In this document: one piece after another, positions 17,152 to 26,777 of the stretch
Layout: each line of letters starts with the position of its first letter
Numbering within the stretch: position 1 is the stretch's first letter
Source: Maridesulfovibrio zosterae DSM 11974
GTDB taxonomy: Bacteria; Desulfobacterota; Desulfovibrionia; Desulfovibrionales; Desulfovibrionaceae
Length of the DNA stretch: 64,000 bases
Assembly: GCF_000425265.1 (NCBI RefSeq)
Contig: NZ_AUDC01000019.1
Span: forward strand, 1-64,000
Direction: 5' to 3'
The notes under the pieces: model-generated
Database searches by the model: none
Told to the model about the DNA's origin: nothing
The model's input: the letters and a program-made list of their open reading frames with translations, nothing else
Program-made: the position numbers and the translations under genes

Positions 17152-18561
17152 ATGTTTAAGCTTCATGCTGCAGCAAAAAGGAAAAATCTTTCGAAATATT
17201 ATGAGGTTCTGCTTGGACTTATGGGTCTGACAGTTGTGAATCTGATTTTTTTTCGTGCTGATCCTGGTTTTCTAAATATTGCGCCGCATCCTTACTGGAT
17301 TGTTATTTTACTTACGGCCGTACGTTATGGATTTGGCGGAGGCTTGTTTGCCGGTTCTTTTTCCGCAGTAGTTTTTCTTGTTTTCAAAGCTGTTTCTATA
17401 CCTGAATTATCCGTGGCTGATGTTAAATCACTTGCAATGTGGGGGAAGCCGGTACTTTTTTTTATAGTAGGAGTTGTTATCGGCGAAATGCGCCAGTTAC
17501 AAATAAATGAGTATAATCTTGTCTGTGAAAATCGTGATGCTTTTAAGGACGCTTTCGATAAAATTAAAATCAAATTTGATGTATTAAGTGAGGCAAAGCA
17601 GGAAATAGATACCAGAATTATTTCACAGGAAAGCACTCTCGGAACATTATATGAAGCAGCACAGGGTCTTAGAACCCTTAGCATAGACAGTATTTATCCG
17701 GCTGTTCTTGAGATTTTGCGTGAGTTTATGGATGTAGATGATTGCTCAATTTATCTTCTCGAAGGGTCAGATTTTAAGCTGGATACCGCAATAAGACATG
17801 GGAAAGGCTACCTCCCGGATGTAGTGCCTCTTGGTGAAGGACTTATGAGTGTTGCTGCCGGTCAGAAAAAAGCTGTTTCAATCAGAGACATCGCCAGTAC
17901 ACAGGATATGCCTGGCGGGGTGCTTATTTCAGCTCCTATTCTGGCTGATAATCAGCGACATGTGGTAGGCGTTCTTAATGTTGAGAAAATGCCATTTCTC
18001 AAGTTTACAAGTGATTCAGTTCGTGTTGCCGGACTTGTGGCGGACTGGTGTGGCAGCAGTGTTGAGAATGCAACTGTTTTTGCCGAGACCAAAGGAAAGC
18101 TTATAGCAGATGATATTATTGATGCTTATACGTACGAATATTTTAAGAGACGGCTTAAAGAAGAATTTCTACGCGCACGTCGTTACGAACTTGATCTTTC
18201 ATTAATACTGCTTGAGTTTCCGGGGCTTTCTAATGCTTCTGATGAGGGGCGTGAGGAAGTGCTGATGGCGTTCAGCATGATTCTCAAGAATCAGATAAGA
18301 GAGATAGATATCCTTTTTATAAGTGAAAAACCGGGATCATTTTTCTTGATACTGCCGACCACTTCGCCCGCAGGGGCGCGGGTTGTCGTTAACAACCTGC
18401 TTAATTCTTTTAAAGCGCTCAGCGTTATGGCTTTTGAAACCGACCAGAATCTTGTGGAACTTCGAGCTGGTGTATCTGGTTATACCATAGGCATGGAAGA
18501 TCCAATGGATATGGTTAAAGCTGTTGAAGAGGATGTCGTAAGTGTACTTTTTGCGGAGTAG
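17152..18561 (+). CDS. pelD: PelD, c-di-GMP receptor of Pel synthesis
   Basis: 469 residues. Four N-terminal membrane segments (about 18-110) and a coiled coil lead to a GAF domain (about 160-310) and a degenerate GGDEF domain (about 325-465). The GGDEF motif is replaced by EKPGSF, so it cannot make c-di-GMP, but the inhibitory-site motif RxxD is kept as REID (R383 to D386). This is the layout of PelD, which turns on polymerisation when c-di-GMP binds. It precedes pelE with a 20-bp overlap. Confidence 0.9.
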   Translation: MFKLHAAAKRKNLSKYYEVLLGLMGLTVVNLIFFRADPGFLNIAPHPYWIVILLTAVRYGFGGGLFAGSFSAVVFLVFKAVSIPELSVADVKSLAMWGKPVLFFIVGVVIGEMRQLQINEYNLVCENRDAFKDAFDKIKIKFDVLSEAKQEIDTRIISQESTLGTLYEAAQGLRTLSIDSIYPAVLEILREFMDVDDCSIYLLEGSDFKLDTAIRHGKGYLPDVVPLGEGLMSVAAGQKKAVSIRDIASTQDMPGGVLISAPILADNQRHVVGVLNVEKMPFLKFTSDSVRVAGLVADWCGSSVENATVFAETKGKLIADDIIDAYTYEYFKRRLKEEFLRARRYELDLSLILLEFPGLSNASDEGREEVLMAFSMILKNQIREIDILFISEKPGSFFLILPTTSPAGARVVVNNLLNSFKALSVMAFETDQNLVELRAGVSGYTIGMEDPMDMVKAVEEDVVSVLFAE

Positions 18562-19645
18562 GGTAATCAGAACAGCCAGGCTTAAATTTGCCGGAGCTTT
18601 TATTGCAGCCTATTTATTGGAAGGCGCAGCTTTTATGATTTATCTGAATCGTGATGGGTTCCCATATTCTATTTATGCTATTCTAGGCGCGCATATTTTA
18701 TCAGGTTTATCCTTTATACTTTTAACTACTTCAAAGCGAGGAGTACTGTCCGGAGTAGGATATTATTACCCTCGTATTGCGACGCTTTTTAGTATTTTTA
18801 TGCCAGTCATAGGTCTTTTAGGAATTTCACTTACCCTGCTCATGTCACGTATATTTATGACGAGTCATGGTCTTGCTGAGGATTATAAGGAAAAAGCATA
18901 TGAAGGTGGTGTTACTGATTTTGAAATGCCTTCTGATGTAACGGAATTTTTATATGATGAAGTTGATATTCACCCTATTGCGGATATTCTTGCCGGAGAT
19001 GATATGGGGATGAAAAGGGGAGCGGTTAATCTCTTGAGGCGCATTGGCTCTGCTGAGGCGGTTAAGCTTCTTCGTAAATCTCTTTCCGATGAGAATGCTG
19101 AGGTCCGTTTTTATGCTCATACTGCACTCACACGGCTTGAGGAAGATTATGCTGAAACTTTAGAAAAAGCCCGTTTTAAAGTTGAACGATATGACAGTGC
19201 TCAGACTCATGCAGAGCTTGCTTCAACTTGTAGAATTTATGCTCAAAGTGGACTACCTGAAATAAATATGCGGGAACAGTCAATGGATGAAGCATGTACG
19301 CATTGGAAAATCGCCACTGAAAAAGATCCTGATAATATGAACTTTCGCCTTCGTCTTGCTGAGGTGTATACTGAAAACAGTCATTTTTTGAAGGCTCTAA
19401 AAATTTATAAGGATATGGTTCATTTTCCTGATTTTGAAATGGAGTCTCATCTTGGTATTTGCAGAGTTTTTTTTGAAATGGGTAATTATACAGCTTTGTT
19501 TCAGGAAATTGAAAAAATGAAATCTAAACCTGAAATAGACTCATCTGATCCGTTTAAGAAACAGATTTTCAATTTCTGGATTGCTGACAATTCACAGCAA
19601 GTAAGCATGCATGAATATTTTTCTGCTGATGAGGGGAGCATATGA
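18542..19645 (+). CDS. pelE: PelE-like inner-membrane TPR protein
   Basis: 367 residues starting at GTG inside the end of pelD. There are three hydrophobic segments in the first 110 residues, a HEAT-like stretch (RGAVNLLRRIGSAEAVKLL), then TPR repeats (WKIATEKDPDNMNFRLRLAEVYTEN). PelE joins PelD, PelF and PelG in the inner-membrane synthase complex. The stop overlaps the pelF start by 4 bp. Sequence conservation of PelE is low in general, so the call leans on order and topology. Confidence 0.82.
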   Translation: MYFLRSRVIRTARLKFAGAFIAAYLLEGAAFMIYLNRDGFPYSIYAILGAHILSGLSFILLTTSKRGVLSGVGYYYPRIATLFSIFMPVIGLLGISLTLLMSRIFMTSHGLAEDYKEKAYEGGVTDFEMPSDVTEFLYDEVDIHPIADILAGDDMGMKRGAVNLLRRIGSAEAVKLLRKSLSDENAEVRFYAHTALTRLEEDYAETLEKARFKVERYDSAQTHAELASTCRIYAQSGLPEINMREQSMDEACTHWKIATEKDPDNMNFRLRLAEVYTENSHFLKALKIYKDMVHFPDFEMESHLGICRVFFEMGNYTALFQEIEKMKSKPEIDSSDPFKKQIFNFWIADNSQQVSMHEYFSADEGSI

Positions 19646-21159
19646 GCAATAGTCAAAAGGCAGAGAAGGAATATGATGTATGCTTACTCCTTGAAGGAAC
19701 ATATCCTTTTGTAGCTGGTGGAGTATCCAGCTGGATTCATAATTTGATTAAAGGAATGCCTGAGCTGACTTTTACTTCAGTCTGCATTCTGGCTTCATCA
19801 AAAGAGAAAGCTGAGTATCGTTACGATGTCCCTGATAATTTTTTAGATCCTCAGGTTGTTTATCTTCATGATCCGATTGAAATTAAACGTAAACTATTTG
19901 GTGGTATTTCAAAAAAAAACATTGAAAAAATGCGTCTTTTTCACTCTGCCATGGATAATAACAATTTGAATATGATGAAAGAAATGGTGGAATTATTCAG
20001 GGATAACAAATTTCCTATTTCCGAACTTATGCACGGTAGAGAAGCATGGGATTTACTTGTTGAGAGGTATAATCCTGAAGAGAATAAAGATTCTTTTATT
20101 GATTATTTCTGGACTTTCAGGTTTACACATTTGCCAATATTCAAGATGTTGCAGCTTAATTTGCCCAAGGCTCGAGTTTATCACACAATTTCAACAGGCT
20201 ATGCTGGACTGCTAGGAGTCATTGCACGGGTTATGACTGGGCGTCCTTTATTGCTTACTGAACACGGAATTTATGTGAAAGAGCGCAAAATTGAAATTTC
20301 TCAGGCAGAGTGGGTTTATCGTAAAGAAGATAAACGTATGCGTATTGATAGTAAGCTGGGAGCATTTCAGACATTTTGGATCAGTATGTTTGAGCAGCTT
20401 GGTAAACTTTGCTATGATTATTCATCTGCTATTTATACCCTTTATGAAGGGAACAGGCAGCTTGAAATTCTTGAGGGAGCAGATCCAAACAAGATTAGAA
20501 TTATTCCAAACGGTATCAGTCTGGACAATTTTCTTGGGCTTAGGGATGAGCACCATGATTACTTGGGGCAGACAGAGTTTGCCATAGGATTTGTTGGGCG
20601 CGTTGTGCCTATTAAAGATGTTAAAACCTTCTTGCGGGCTATTAAAATTGTAGCTGCTAAAGTTGAAGGTCTTAAAGTTTATATTATGGGGCCTACAGAA
20701 GAAGATGAAGAGTATTATGAAGAATGCGTAAATCTTGTTAAGCTCTTGCATTTGGATAATATTATTGAGTTTACAGGTAAAGTGAAGGTAACAGATTATC
20801 TTCCTAATCTTGATCTCATAGTGCTGACCAGTATCAGTGAAGCACAGCCTTTAGTTATTATGGAAGCGAATTGCGCCGGAGTTCCGGCAGTTGCTTCAGA
20901 TGTAGGGTCCTGCCGGGAACTTTTGGAAGGACGCACTGTAGCCGACCAGACTTTAGGACCATCAGGCATTGTAACTAAAGTAGCTGATCCTTTAAGTACC
21001 GGAGAGGCTATCTTGAAGATTTTGACAAGCCCAATTTTACGTCAGAAAATGTCACGAGCAGGAATTGAGAGGGTTAAAACTTTTTATAAAGAGTCTGACC
21101 TGAACAAAACCTATCTGAAGATTTATAAAGATTACGCAGCAATGGATGATCTGGAGTAA
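19642..21159 (+). CDS. pelF: PelF glycosyltransferase
   Basis: 505-residue cytoplasmic GT4-type glycosyltransferase that polymerises Pel from UDP-activated amino sugars. The N-terminus has the PelF signature VCLLLEGTYPFVAGGVSSWI. The C-terminal Rossmann half has GFVGRVVPIKDVKTF and the E-x7-E pair in SEAQPLVIMEAN, which binds the nucleotide sugar. The length matches the family. The start overlaps pelE (ATGA), and pelG follows after 3 bp. Confidence 0.94.
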   Translation: MSNSQKAEKEYDVCLLLEGTYPFVAGGVSSWIHNLIKGMPELTFTSVCILASSKEKAEYRYDVPDNFLDPQVVYLHDPIEIKRKLFGGISKKNIEKMRLFHSAMDNNNLNMMKEMVELFRDNKFPISELMHGREAWDLLVERYNPEENKDSFIDYFWTFRFTHLPIFKMLQLNLPKARVYHTISTGYAGLLGVIARVMTGRPLLLTEHGIYVKERKIEISQAEWVYRKEDKRMRIDSKLGAFQTFWISMFEQLGKLCYDYSSAIYTLYEGNRQLEILEGADPNKIRIIPNGISLDNFLGLRDEHHDYLGQTEFAIGFVGRVVPIKDVKTFLRAIKIVAAKVEGLKVYIMGPTEEDEEYYEECVNLVKLLHLDNIIEFTGKVKVTDYLPNLDLIVLTSISEAQPLVIMEANCAGVPAVASDVGSCRELLEGRTVADQTLGPSGIVTKVADPLSTGEAILKILTSPILRQKMSRAGIERVKTFYKESDLNKTYLKIYKDYAAMDDLE

Positions 21160-21162
21160 CTC

Positions 21163-22533
21163 ATGGCCGGAATTGGATTTGAACTGAGAAGGATGTTGCT
21201 TAAAGACAGTTATCTGGCAGAGATGTCAGCATATCTTTATGCTGCTATGGTTTCATCAGGACCGTGGTTGATGAGTGTACTGTGTCTTGCTGTTTTGGGA
21301 CTATATTCTTATTCTGGATTTTCTCAGTTTGATCAGGATATTTTTAGAACGACAATTGTATATGTATATGCCTTTACGCTGATATACGTTGGCTATATCC
21401 AGTTGGTAGTGACTCGCTATCTGGCTGATAAATTTTATATGAAAGAGGAAAAGATAACTCTTACGGCTTTTTTTACCAGCTCTGTTATCGTTCTGGTGGC
21501 TGGAACAATTATCGGGGCAGGTGGTATTTATTTTTTTGAATTATCAATTACATACAAAATTATTGCAGTGGTCCTTTTTCTGATTGTAGCTATGATTTGG
21601 CTGGCTATGATTTTTCTGTCAGCAGTTAAAGATTTCAGATCAATTGTTCAGGCTTTTGCAGTAGGGACTTCAGTTAGTGTCGGCGGAGCCTTTTTTTTCT
21701 ATCCTTTGATGGGGCTAGACGGTTATTTACTTGGTTACACTATAGGGCAGGCTGTTATTTTCTTCTGGCTGCTGGCAAGGCTTTTAGCTGAATTTCCTGC
21801 TGTTAAAGTCTGGGATTCAAGTATGTTGACTTATTTTATAAAATACTGGGAACTTGCGTTAATAGGTATGCTGTACAACCTTGCTATCTGGGTTGATAAG
21901 ATAATGTTCTGGTTTGCACCTGACTCAAGGATGATTGTTCCATACCTGCGCACTCATGATATGTATGAAGGTCCTATCTTTTTTGCTTATCTGACAATTG
22001 TGCCAACTTTAGCTATTTTTCTGGTGAAGATAGAGACAAAATTCTATGAGCATTATCATAACTATTTTGCTAAGATAGTATCCAAAAAAGATCTTTTAAG
22101 TATCTTAGAAGAAAAAAAGGGCATGGTAAGAATGCTCAGGGAAAGCCTGCGTGAAGTCCTTATCGTACAAGGATCACTTACTTTGTTATGTTTGTTTATG
22201 GCTTCAGATTTTATCGATATTGTGGGACTTTCTCCTCTGCAGCGTCCTTTGCTGCAGATAGCACTTGTGGGATCGCTTATGCAGGTAATGTTATCGGTGG
22301 CTGTGATCATACTTTTTTATTTCGATTTGCGTAAGGAAGTCCTTGCTGTCACTTTAGTTTTTTTGCTTAGTAATGCTGGATTGACTTACCTTACTATGCA
22401 ACTGGGCTTTACTTTTTATGGTTTCGGGTATTGCTATTCCTGTTTGATTTCACTGATGTTTGCTTATTATTTAGTGTCCAAAAGTGTCCGTGATTTAGAA
22501 TACTTAACTTTTTCAAGCCAGTCTGTGGCCTAG
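21163..22533 (+). CDS. pelG: PelG polysaccharide-synthase membrane subunit
   Basis: 456 residues with about 12 membrane segments. The N-terminus MAGIGFELRRMLL is the recognisable PelG start. WLMSVLCLAVLGLYSY and the later FWFAPDSRMI region fit the MOP-flippase-like fold of this family. PelG moves the growing polymer across the inner membrane together with PelF. It starts 3 bp after pelF. Confidence 0.93.
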   Translation: MAGIGFELRRMLLKDSYLAEMSAYLYAAMVSSGPWLMSVLCLAVLGLYSYSGFSQFDQDIFRTTIVYVYAFTLIYVGYIQLVVTRYLADKFYMKEEKITLTAFFTSSVIVLVAGTIIGAGGIYFFELSITYKIIAVVLFLIVAMIWLAMIFLSAVKDFRSIVQAFAVGTSVSVGGAFFFYPLMGLDGYLLGYTIGQAVIFFWLLARLLAEFPAVKVWDSSMLTYFIKYWELALIGMLYNLAIWVDKIMFWFAPDSRMIVPYLRTHDMYEGPIFFAYLTIVPTLAIFLVKIETKFYEHYHNYFAKIVSKKDLLSILEEKKGMVRMLRESLREVLIVQGSLTLLCLFMASDFIDIVGLSPLQRPLLQIALVGSLMQVMLSVAVIILFYFDLRKEVLAVTLVFLLSNAGLTYLTMQLGFTFYGFGYCYSCLISLMFAYYLVSKSVRDLEYLTFSSQSVA

Positions 22534-22538
22534 AGCTA

Positions 22539-23507
22539 GTGGGAACAGATGTGATAAAAAAAACTTGTCTTGTAACTGGATGTGCCGGATTCATAGGTAG
22601 CCACCTGACTCAGACTTTACTTGATGCAGGGCATATGGTTGTAGGGGTAGATAATTTTTTTACCGGATATGCTCACAACATGGAGGGATTTAGGGATAAT
22701 CCTCGGTTTTGTTTTCATGAAGCGTCCATCACTGATGATGGACTTCTTGAAAGGTTGAAGGGTGAGAACAGGGAGCTTGACGTAATTTTTCAATTAGCGG
22801 CAATAGTAAGTGTTCCATATTCTGTTGATCATCCTGAGCTAACCATGAAGGTTAATTATGAAGCCAATGAGCGGATTATTTCTTCTTCCCAGAAGCTTGG
22901 AATAAGTACATTCATATTTGCAGGATCAGCTGCTGAGTATGGAGAAGAGCATAGACTTCCGGTACGCGAGAAATATGCTGATGAAGCAACACAGCTCAGT
23001 CCGTACGGAGTTGCAAAGTATAAGACATCAAATCTGATAGAGAAATGTGGATATGGATGTTCCTTGCGATTTTTTAATGTTTTCGGACCACGTCAGGACC
23101 CGACCAGTCAGTACAGTGGTGTTATTTCAAAGTTCGTGGACTTCGGTCTTTCCGGCAAAAATATGATTATATTTGGTGATGGTGAACAGACTAGAGATTT
23201 TTTATATGTTTCGGATGTTGTTACATCATATCTTATTGCAGCAGGGTTAGATAACGATGGTCGAGGACCGTTGCTGGGAATATATAATGTGGGTACAGGA
23301 AACAGTATTTCAGTTTTGCAATTAGCTGAAACAGTCGCAAAATTAACTTCTGCTCCGCAGAATGTAGAATTCATGCCGGAACGTGCCGGAGATATTAAGC
23401 ATTCCCTTGCTCATATTGGAAAAATATCAAAAGCTGGATTCAAAGCAGAAATTTCTTTTGAAGAAGGTCTTTCAAAAACTGTTGAATGGGCCAGATCTGA
23501 GATTTAA
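22539..23507 (+). CDS. NAD-dependent sugar-nucleotide epimerase (PelX/GalE-like)
   Basis: 322-residue extended SDR protein. The N-terminal GCAGFIGSH is the NAD-binding GxxGxxG motif. The catalytic Ser is in FAGSAAEYG and the Tyr/Lys pair in YGVAK. RFFNVFGPRQDPTSQYSGV and TRDFLYVSDVV are shared by UDP-glucose/UDP-GlcNAc 4-epimerases. At the end of a pel operon the likely role is to make UDP-GalNAc for Pel, as PelX does elsewhere. It starts at GTG 22539 or GTG 22551. Confidence 0.82.
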   Translation: MGTDVIKKTCLVTGCAGFIGSHLTQTLLDAGHMVVGVDNFFTGYAHNMEGFRDNPRFCFHEASITDDGLLERLKGENRELDVIFQLAAIVSVPYSVDHPELTMKVNYEANERIISSSQKLGISTFIFAGSAAEYGEEHRLPVREKYADEATQLSPYGVAKYKTSNLIEKCGYGCSLRFFNVFGPRQDPTSQYSGVISKFVDFGLSGKNMIIFGDGEQTRDFLYVSDVVTSYLIAAGLDNDGRGPLLGIYNVGTGNSISVLQLAETVAKLTSAPQNVEFMPERAGDIKHSLAHIGKISKAGFKAEISFEEGLSKTVEWARSEI

Positions 23508-23543
23508 TGATGTTCTAAATCGTAAAATGTTAAGGTTTCATAA

Positions 23544-24608
23544 ATGAAAGAAGTAGATGGCACTAAGACTCTGAATCCGGAAATTAAAGATGCTGCTATT
23601 AGTTATGTCAAAAAACTTTTCAGCAAATCTGATAATACTGAGTTGACCAGGGCCTTGAAGAAGGAATCATTTAAAAGAATATATATGAAGATGGTTCTTG
23701 ATCCTGATGAATTTCAGCCAAAACCACGCCCAGCCGATATCGAGCCATGGCATGGAAAAAAGCCGAGTGGGCCTCGTGACTTCTTAAAATCTAAAGTTAT
23801 TCTTCCATCCTTGCCACAAGTCCTGCTTCAGATTCAGCAGGTACTGAATAATCCTGATAGTTCAGCCGATGATCTTGCTGATGTTATCAGTAAAGACCCA
23901 AAGCTGGTTGCAGCTATTCTGCGTCTTGCCAACAGTGCTCTGTTCAGCTTTCGTACTGAGGTAGATACTCCTTCCAGAGCGGTTGCTTTACTTGGATTTA
24001 AACAAGCTGGATCACTTGCTATGGGGACTGTATCTCTGAGTCTTTTTAAGCGTTCCAAAAGTTCTTCTATTTTGCAGGTTGAGAAATTCTGGAAACACTC
24101 AATTGCGTGCGGAGTTATTGCGCAGGAACTGGCAAAGATTGCTAATCTTGGAGATTCTGAGCGTTATTTTGTCGGAGGAATGCTCCACGATATCGGATTA
24201 TATGTTATTTTTGAAAGCAACAAAGGGCTGGCATTAGAGCTTATGGAATTAGCAAAAGAGCATGATGAAAGTCTGTACGGAGCTGAACATGAATTACTCG
24301 GATTTAATCATGCAATACTTGGTGGTGTAATTATCAAAGATTGGAATTTCCCTCACTCACTTGTAGTTGCAGCTGCCGGGCATCATAATCCTGAAAAAGC
24401 TAAGAATGACCCCGATGCCGGTGTAGTGCACATTGCTGATTTTATATGCAGGGCTATTGGATATGATTTAGGCATTTCGCATATTCTTGGTCACATAGAG
24501 CCTGCTGCATGGGATATAATAGGTATTTCAGGTGATGAATTTATTGAGAAAATGCCTGAAATCCAGAGTATTATTGATAATATTTTTGAAATCTTGAATC
24601 CACAATAG
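23544..24608 (+). CDS. HDOD-domain signalling protein
   Basis: 354 residues. About 85 N-terminal residues have no recognised domain. An HDOD domain follows (about 88-290): LPSLPQVLLQIQQVLNNPDSSADDLADVISKDPKLVAAILRLANSA in pieces, then GGMLHDIGLYVIF, the degenerate HD site. HDOD proteins are usually non-enzymatic adaptors in c-di-GMP and chemotaxis circuits. It lies 36 bp after the epimerase and ahead of a terminator, so it is probably the last gene of the Pel transcript. Confidence 0.85.
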   Translation: MKEVDGTKTLNPEIKDAAISYVKKLFSKSDNTELTRALKKESFKRIYMKMVLDPDEFQPKPRPADIEPWHGKKPSGPRDFLKSKVILPSLPQVLLQIQQVLNNPDSSADDLADVISKDPKLVAAILRLANSALFSFRTEVDTPSRAVALLGFKQAGSLAMGTVSLSLFKRSKSSSILQVEKFWKHSIACGVIAQELAKIANLGDSERYFVGGMLHDIGLYVIFESNKGLALELMELAKEHDESLYGAEHELLGFNHAILGGVIIKDWNFPHSLVVAAAGHHNPEKAKNDPDAGVVHIADFICRAIGYDLGISHILGHIEPAAWDIIGISGDEFIEKMPEIQSIIDNIFEILNPQ

Positions 24609-24619
24609 TTCTAATTATA

Positions 24620-24660
24620 AAAAAAGGCCTGAACAGCAGTTCAGGCCGGATTGATTTTGA
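24620..24660 (+). terminator. terminator after the Pel cluster (bidirectional)
   Basis: GGCCTGAAC (24626-24634) pairs perfectly with GTTCAGGCC (24639-24647) around AGCA. A-rich sequence lies on the left and TTGATTTT on the right, so it can serve both the HDOD gene and the converging MBL/rhodanese gene. Confidence 0.85.
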
Positions 24661-24668
24661 AAGATATT

Positions 24669-26048
24669 TTAAACCAGTTCAAATCCTGATCTAGCCCATG
24701 CTATAGCACCTCCAGCAAGAGAGCATACCTGTGTATAGCCATTATTTTGCAAGGCACTTCCTACTATATTGGAGCGGTAACCTGATCCGCACATAACAAG
24801 GATGGGATGATCCTTGTCCACATTGATTCCTTCATCAAGGGCTTTGGCAAATGGCTTATGAACAGCACTTTTTACGTGTCCATTATCCCATTCAGCCGGA
24901 GTTCGAACATCAAGCAGAGTAAATTCTTTCCCCTCTTTTATAGCTTGATGCAGATCTTGCGCTGATTTTTGGGCCAGACTTTCCACTTTATAACCGGCCA
25001 TAAGCCATGCACTGATTCCTCCTTGGAGATAACCGAATATTTTATCATACCCTATTCGGTGCAGTTCAAGACACATGCGGTCATAGTTTTCTTTGGAGTT
25101 GACGACCAGAAGCAGATCCGCATCTGGTTCAACTGCCATGCCTACCCAGTTCGCGAGCTGTTTTTCAAGACCTATATTAATGCTGCCAGGAATATGGAAA
25201 CCTCCGAATCCTGCAGCATCACGTACGTCAATAACTGTACAGCCGCTCTCAATCATCTGTTTGAATTTTTCAGGATTCATAGCCCGATCAAGAGGACATC
25301 GCTCAAGCAGCGGGGCACCTTCAAAATTGGTTTTGATAATATGAGTAAAAGATTTAGGCCGGCTGGGGAATGATTCCAAAACTTTTTCTTTGAACGCTGC
25401 AAAAGTATTGAATTGCAACATCGGGTTGTGGCGTCTTTCATATCCAAGAGTTGTGCTTGGCTTCGCACTCATACCCTTTCCGCAAAGCGATCCCTGACCA
25501 TGAGCAGGGTATACTTCAAGATAGTCAGGAAGTTGAGCAAATTTAACATACAGGCTGTTGTAAAGATTTTCTACCTGCTCATCGAGAATTTCATTGCCGG
25601 GAAGATCCGGTCGACCGATATCTCCAACAAAGAGAAGATCACCTGTAAGTATCATCCAAGGTTCATCTCCGCGCATCATATCGGTGATAAGAATAGATAT
25701 GGCATTGGGTGTGTGTCCGGGGGTGTATATGAAATCCAGTTTTGCACTGCCTACAGTGAAAGAATCTCCTTCCGATATAGGTGTGTGTTCATAGCCGACT
25801 TTAGCATTTTCGTGGATCATGAGTTCAGCGCCGGTAATTGATCTGAGCTCCTGTTCACCACCAACGTGGTCGGCGTGAACATGGGTATTGATAACCTTGA
25901 TTATCTTCATCCCTTCCTCGCGAGAGATATCCAGATACTCCTGAACGTCTCTCTTGGGATCAACAATTATCATTTCTCCTGCTGCCGGGCAGCCGATAGC
26001 ATATGAATAACATCCTAAACCTTCAGTTGTCAGTTGTTTGAAATACAT
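24669..26048 (-). CDS. MBL-fold persulfide-dioxygenase-like protein with two rhodanese domains
   Basis: 459 residues from ATG 26048, chosen because AAGGAG lies nine bases before it. The metallo-beta-lactamase domain (about 1-240) has HVHADHVGG, YTPGHTP, LLFVGDIGRPDL and YPAHGQG, as in ETHE1-type persulfide dioxygenases. The first rhodanese domain (about 260-360) lacks the active-site Cys (VVNSKENY). The second (about 365-459) keeps it in MCGSGYRS. The protein likely oxidises or transfers persulfide sulfur in the cytoplasm. It lies 70 bp downstream of the superoxide reductase gene on the same strand, linking it to oxidative and sulfur stress. Confidence 0.88.
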   Translation of the reverse strand: MYFKQLTTEGLGCYSYAIGCPAAGEMIIVDPKRDVQEYLDISREEGMKIIKVINTHVHADHVGGEQELRSITGAELMIHENAKVGYEHTPISEGDSFTVGSAKLDFIYTPGHTPNAISILITDMMRGDEPWMILTGDLLFVGDIGRPDLPGNEILDEQVENLYNSLYVKFAQLPDYLEVYPAHGQGSLCGKGMSAKPSTTLGYERRHNPMLQFNTFAAFKEKVLESFPSRPKSFTHIIKTNFEGAPLLERCPLDRAMNPEKFKQMIESGCTVIDVRDAAGFGGFHIPGSINIGLEKQLANWVGMAVEPDADLLLVVNSKENYDRMCLELHRIGYDKIFGYLQGGISAWLMAGYKVESLAQKSAQDLHQAIKEGKEFTLLDVRTPAEWDNGHVKSAVHKPFAKALDEGINVDKDHPILVMCGSGYRSNIVGSALQNNGYTQVCSLAGGAIAWARSGFELV

Positions 26049-26118
26049 TTTAAGCGTTCTCCTTAGGTGAAGTCTGCAATTATTAGTAAGAGGAAGATCA
26101 TCATGGGACAATCACATA

Positions 26119-26532
26119 TTATAGTTTAACTTTATTAACCCAGAAGTCATGTTTATTACAGAAACTGGTGGCGTAGAATGTTTTTCCTTTACTGTCGGCA
26201 GGAAGTTTGAACTTAGAAATAGCTTTTTTATCAGTATTGGAAAATGTTTTAGCCCCCACAACATTACCATCTTTATCAACTAAGGTATGGCGGACGATAT
26301 AATGTTTTTCAGTCATCGGGTGTAGAGTCTGAACTACAACCTGATCACCTTTTACCTCTACCTGTGGAAGGTGGGATCCTACTTTTTTATTCCAAACACC
26401 GGGGTCCTTTTTGGTATATACAATGTTTGACGGGAACTTAAGACTCTTAGATGCCGCTGCATTCGTTACGGGCATGAGTGTTGCTGCCGCTGCTGCAACT
26501 GATAATGCAATGAAGTTTCTTCTGGAAGTCAT
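26119..26532 (-). CDS. Tat-exported superoxide reductase (neelaredoxin type)
   Basis: 137 residues: a twin-arginine signal (SRRNFIALSVAAAAATLM, ending NAAA), then a class II superoxide reductase domain. Iron ligands are visible as His in SHLPQV, His in LHPMTEKH (two) and Cys plus His in FCNKHDFW. The usual Lys of the EKH motif near the N-terminus is not present (VGSH instead), which may change kinetics. There is no N-terminal desulforedoxin domain. The enzyme reduces superoxide to peroxide without making oxygen. Export to the periplasm is inferred from the signal peptide. Confidence 0.85.
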   Translation of the reverse strand: MTSRRNFIALSVAAAAATLMPVTNAAASKSLKFPSNIVYTKKDPGVWNKKVGSHLPQVEVKGDQVVVQTLHPMTEKHYIVRHTLVDKDGNVVGAKTFSNTDKKAISKFKLPADSKGKTFYATSFCNKHDFWVNKVKL

Positions 26533-26777
26533 TTTGTTCTCCTTTTTATTCTTCAGCTCAGCTCACATAATTGTGGTCTGTATGTATTAAATTTTACATT
26601 CTACTTTAGAAGAGTGCCTAATTTATTTGTAGTAAAATATCTTATAGAAACAGGTTTTCTGTCAATAATAATTACTAATATATTTAAAGCAAGATCTGAT
26701 ATATAAATAATGATCTATTATGAGAGTAAGAAACATATTAAAAATTTATGATCGTCTTGCAGTTAAGTTTCATAAAT

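Noticed and set aside
25413-25841. Plus-strand open frames opposite the MBL/rhodanese gene
   Set aside because: The minus-strand gene has a full set of motifs and a good ribosome site, so these are shadows.
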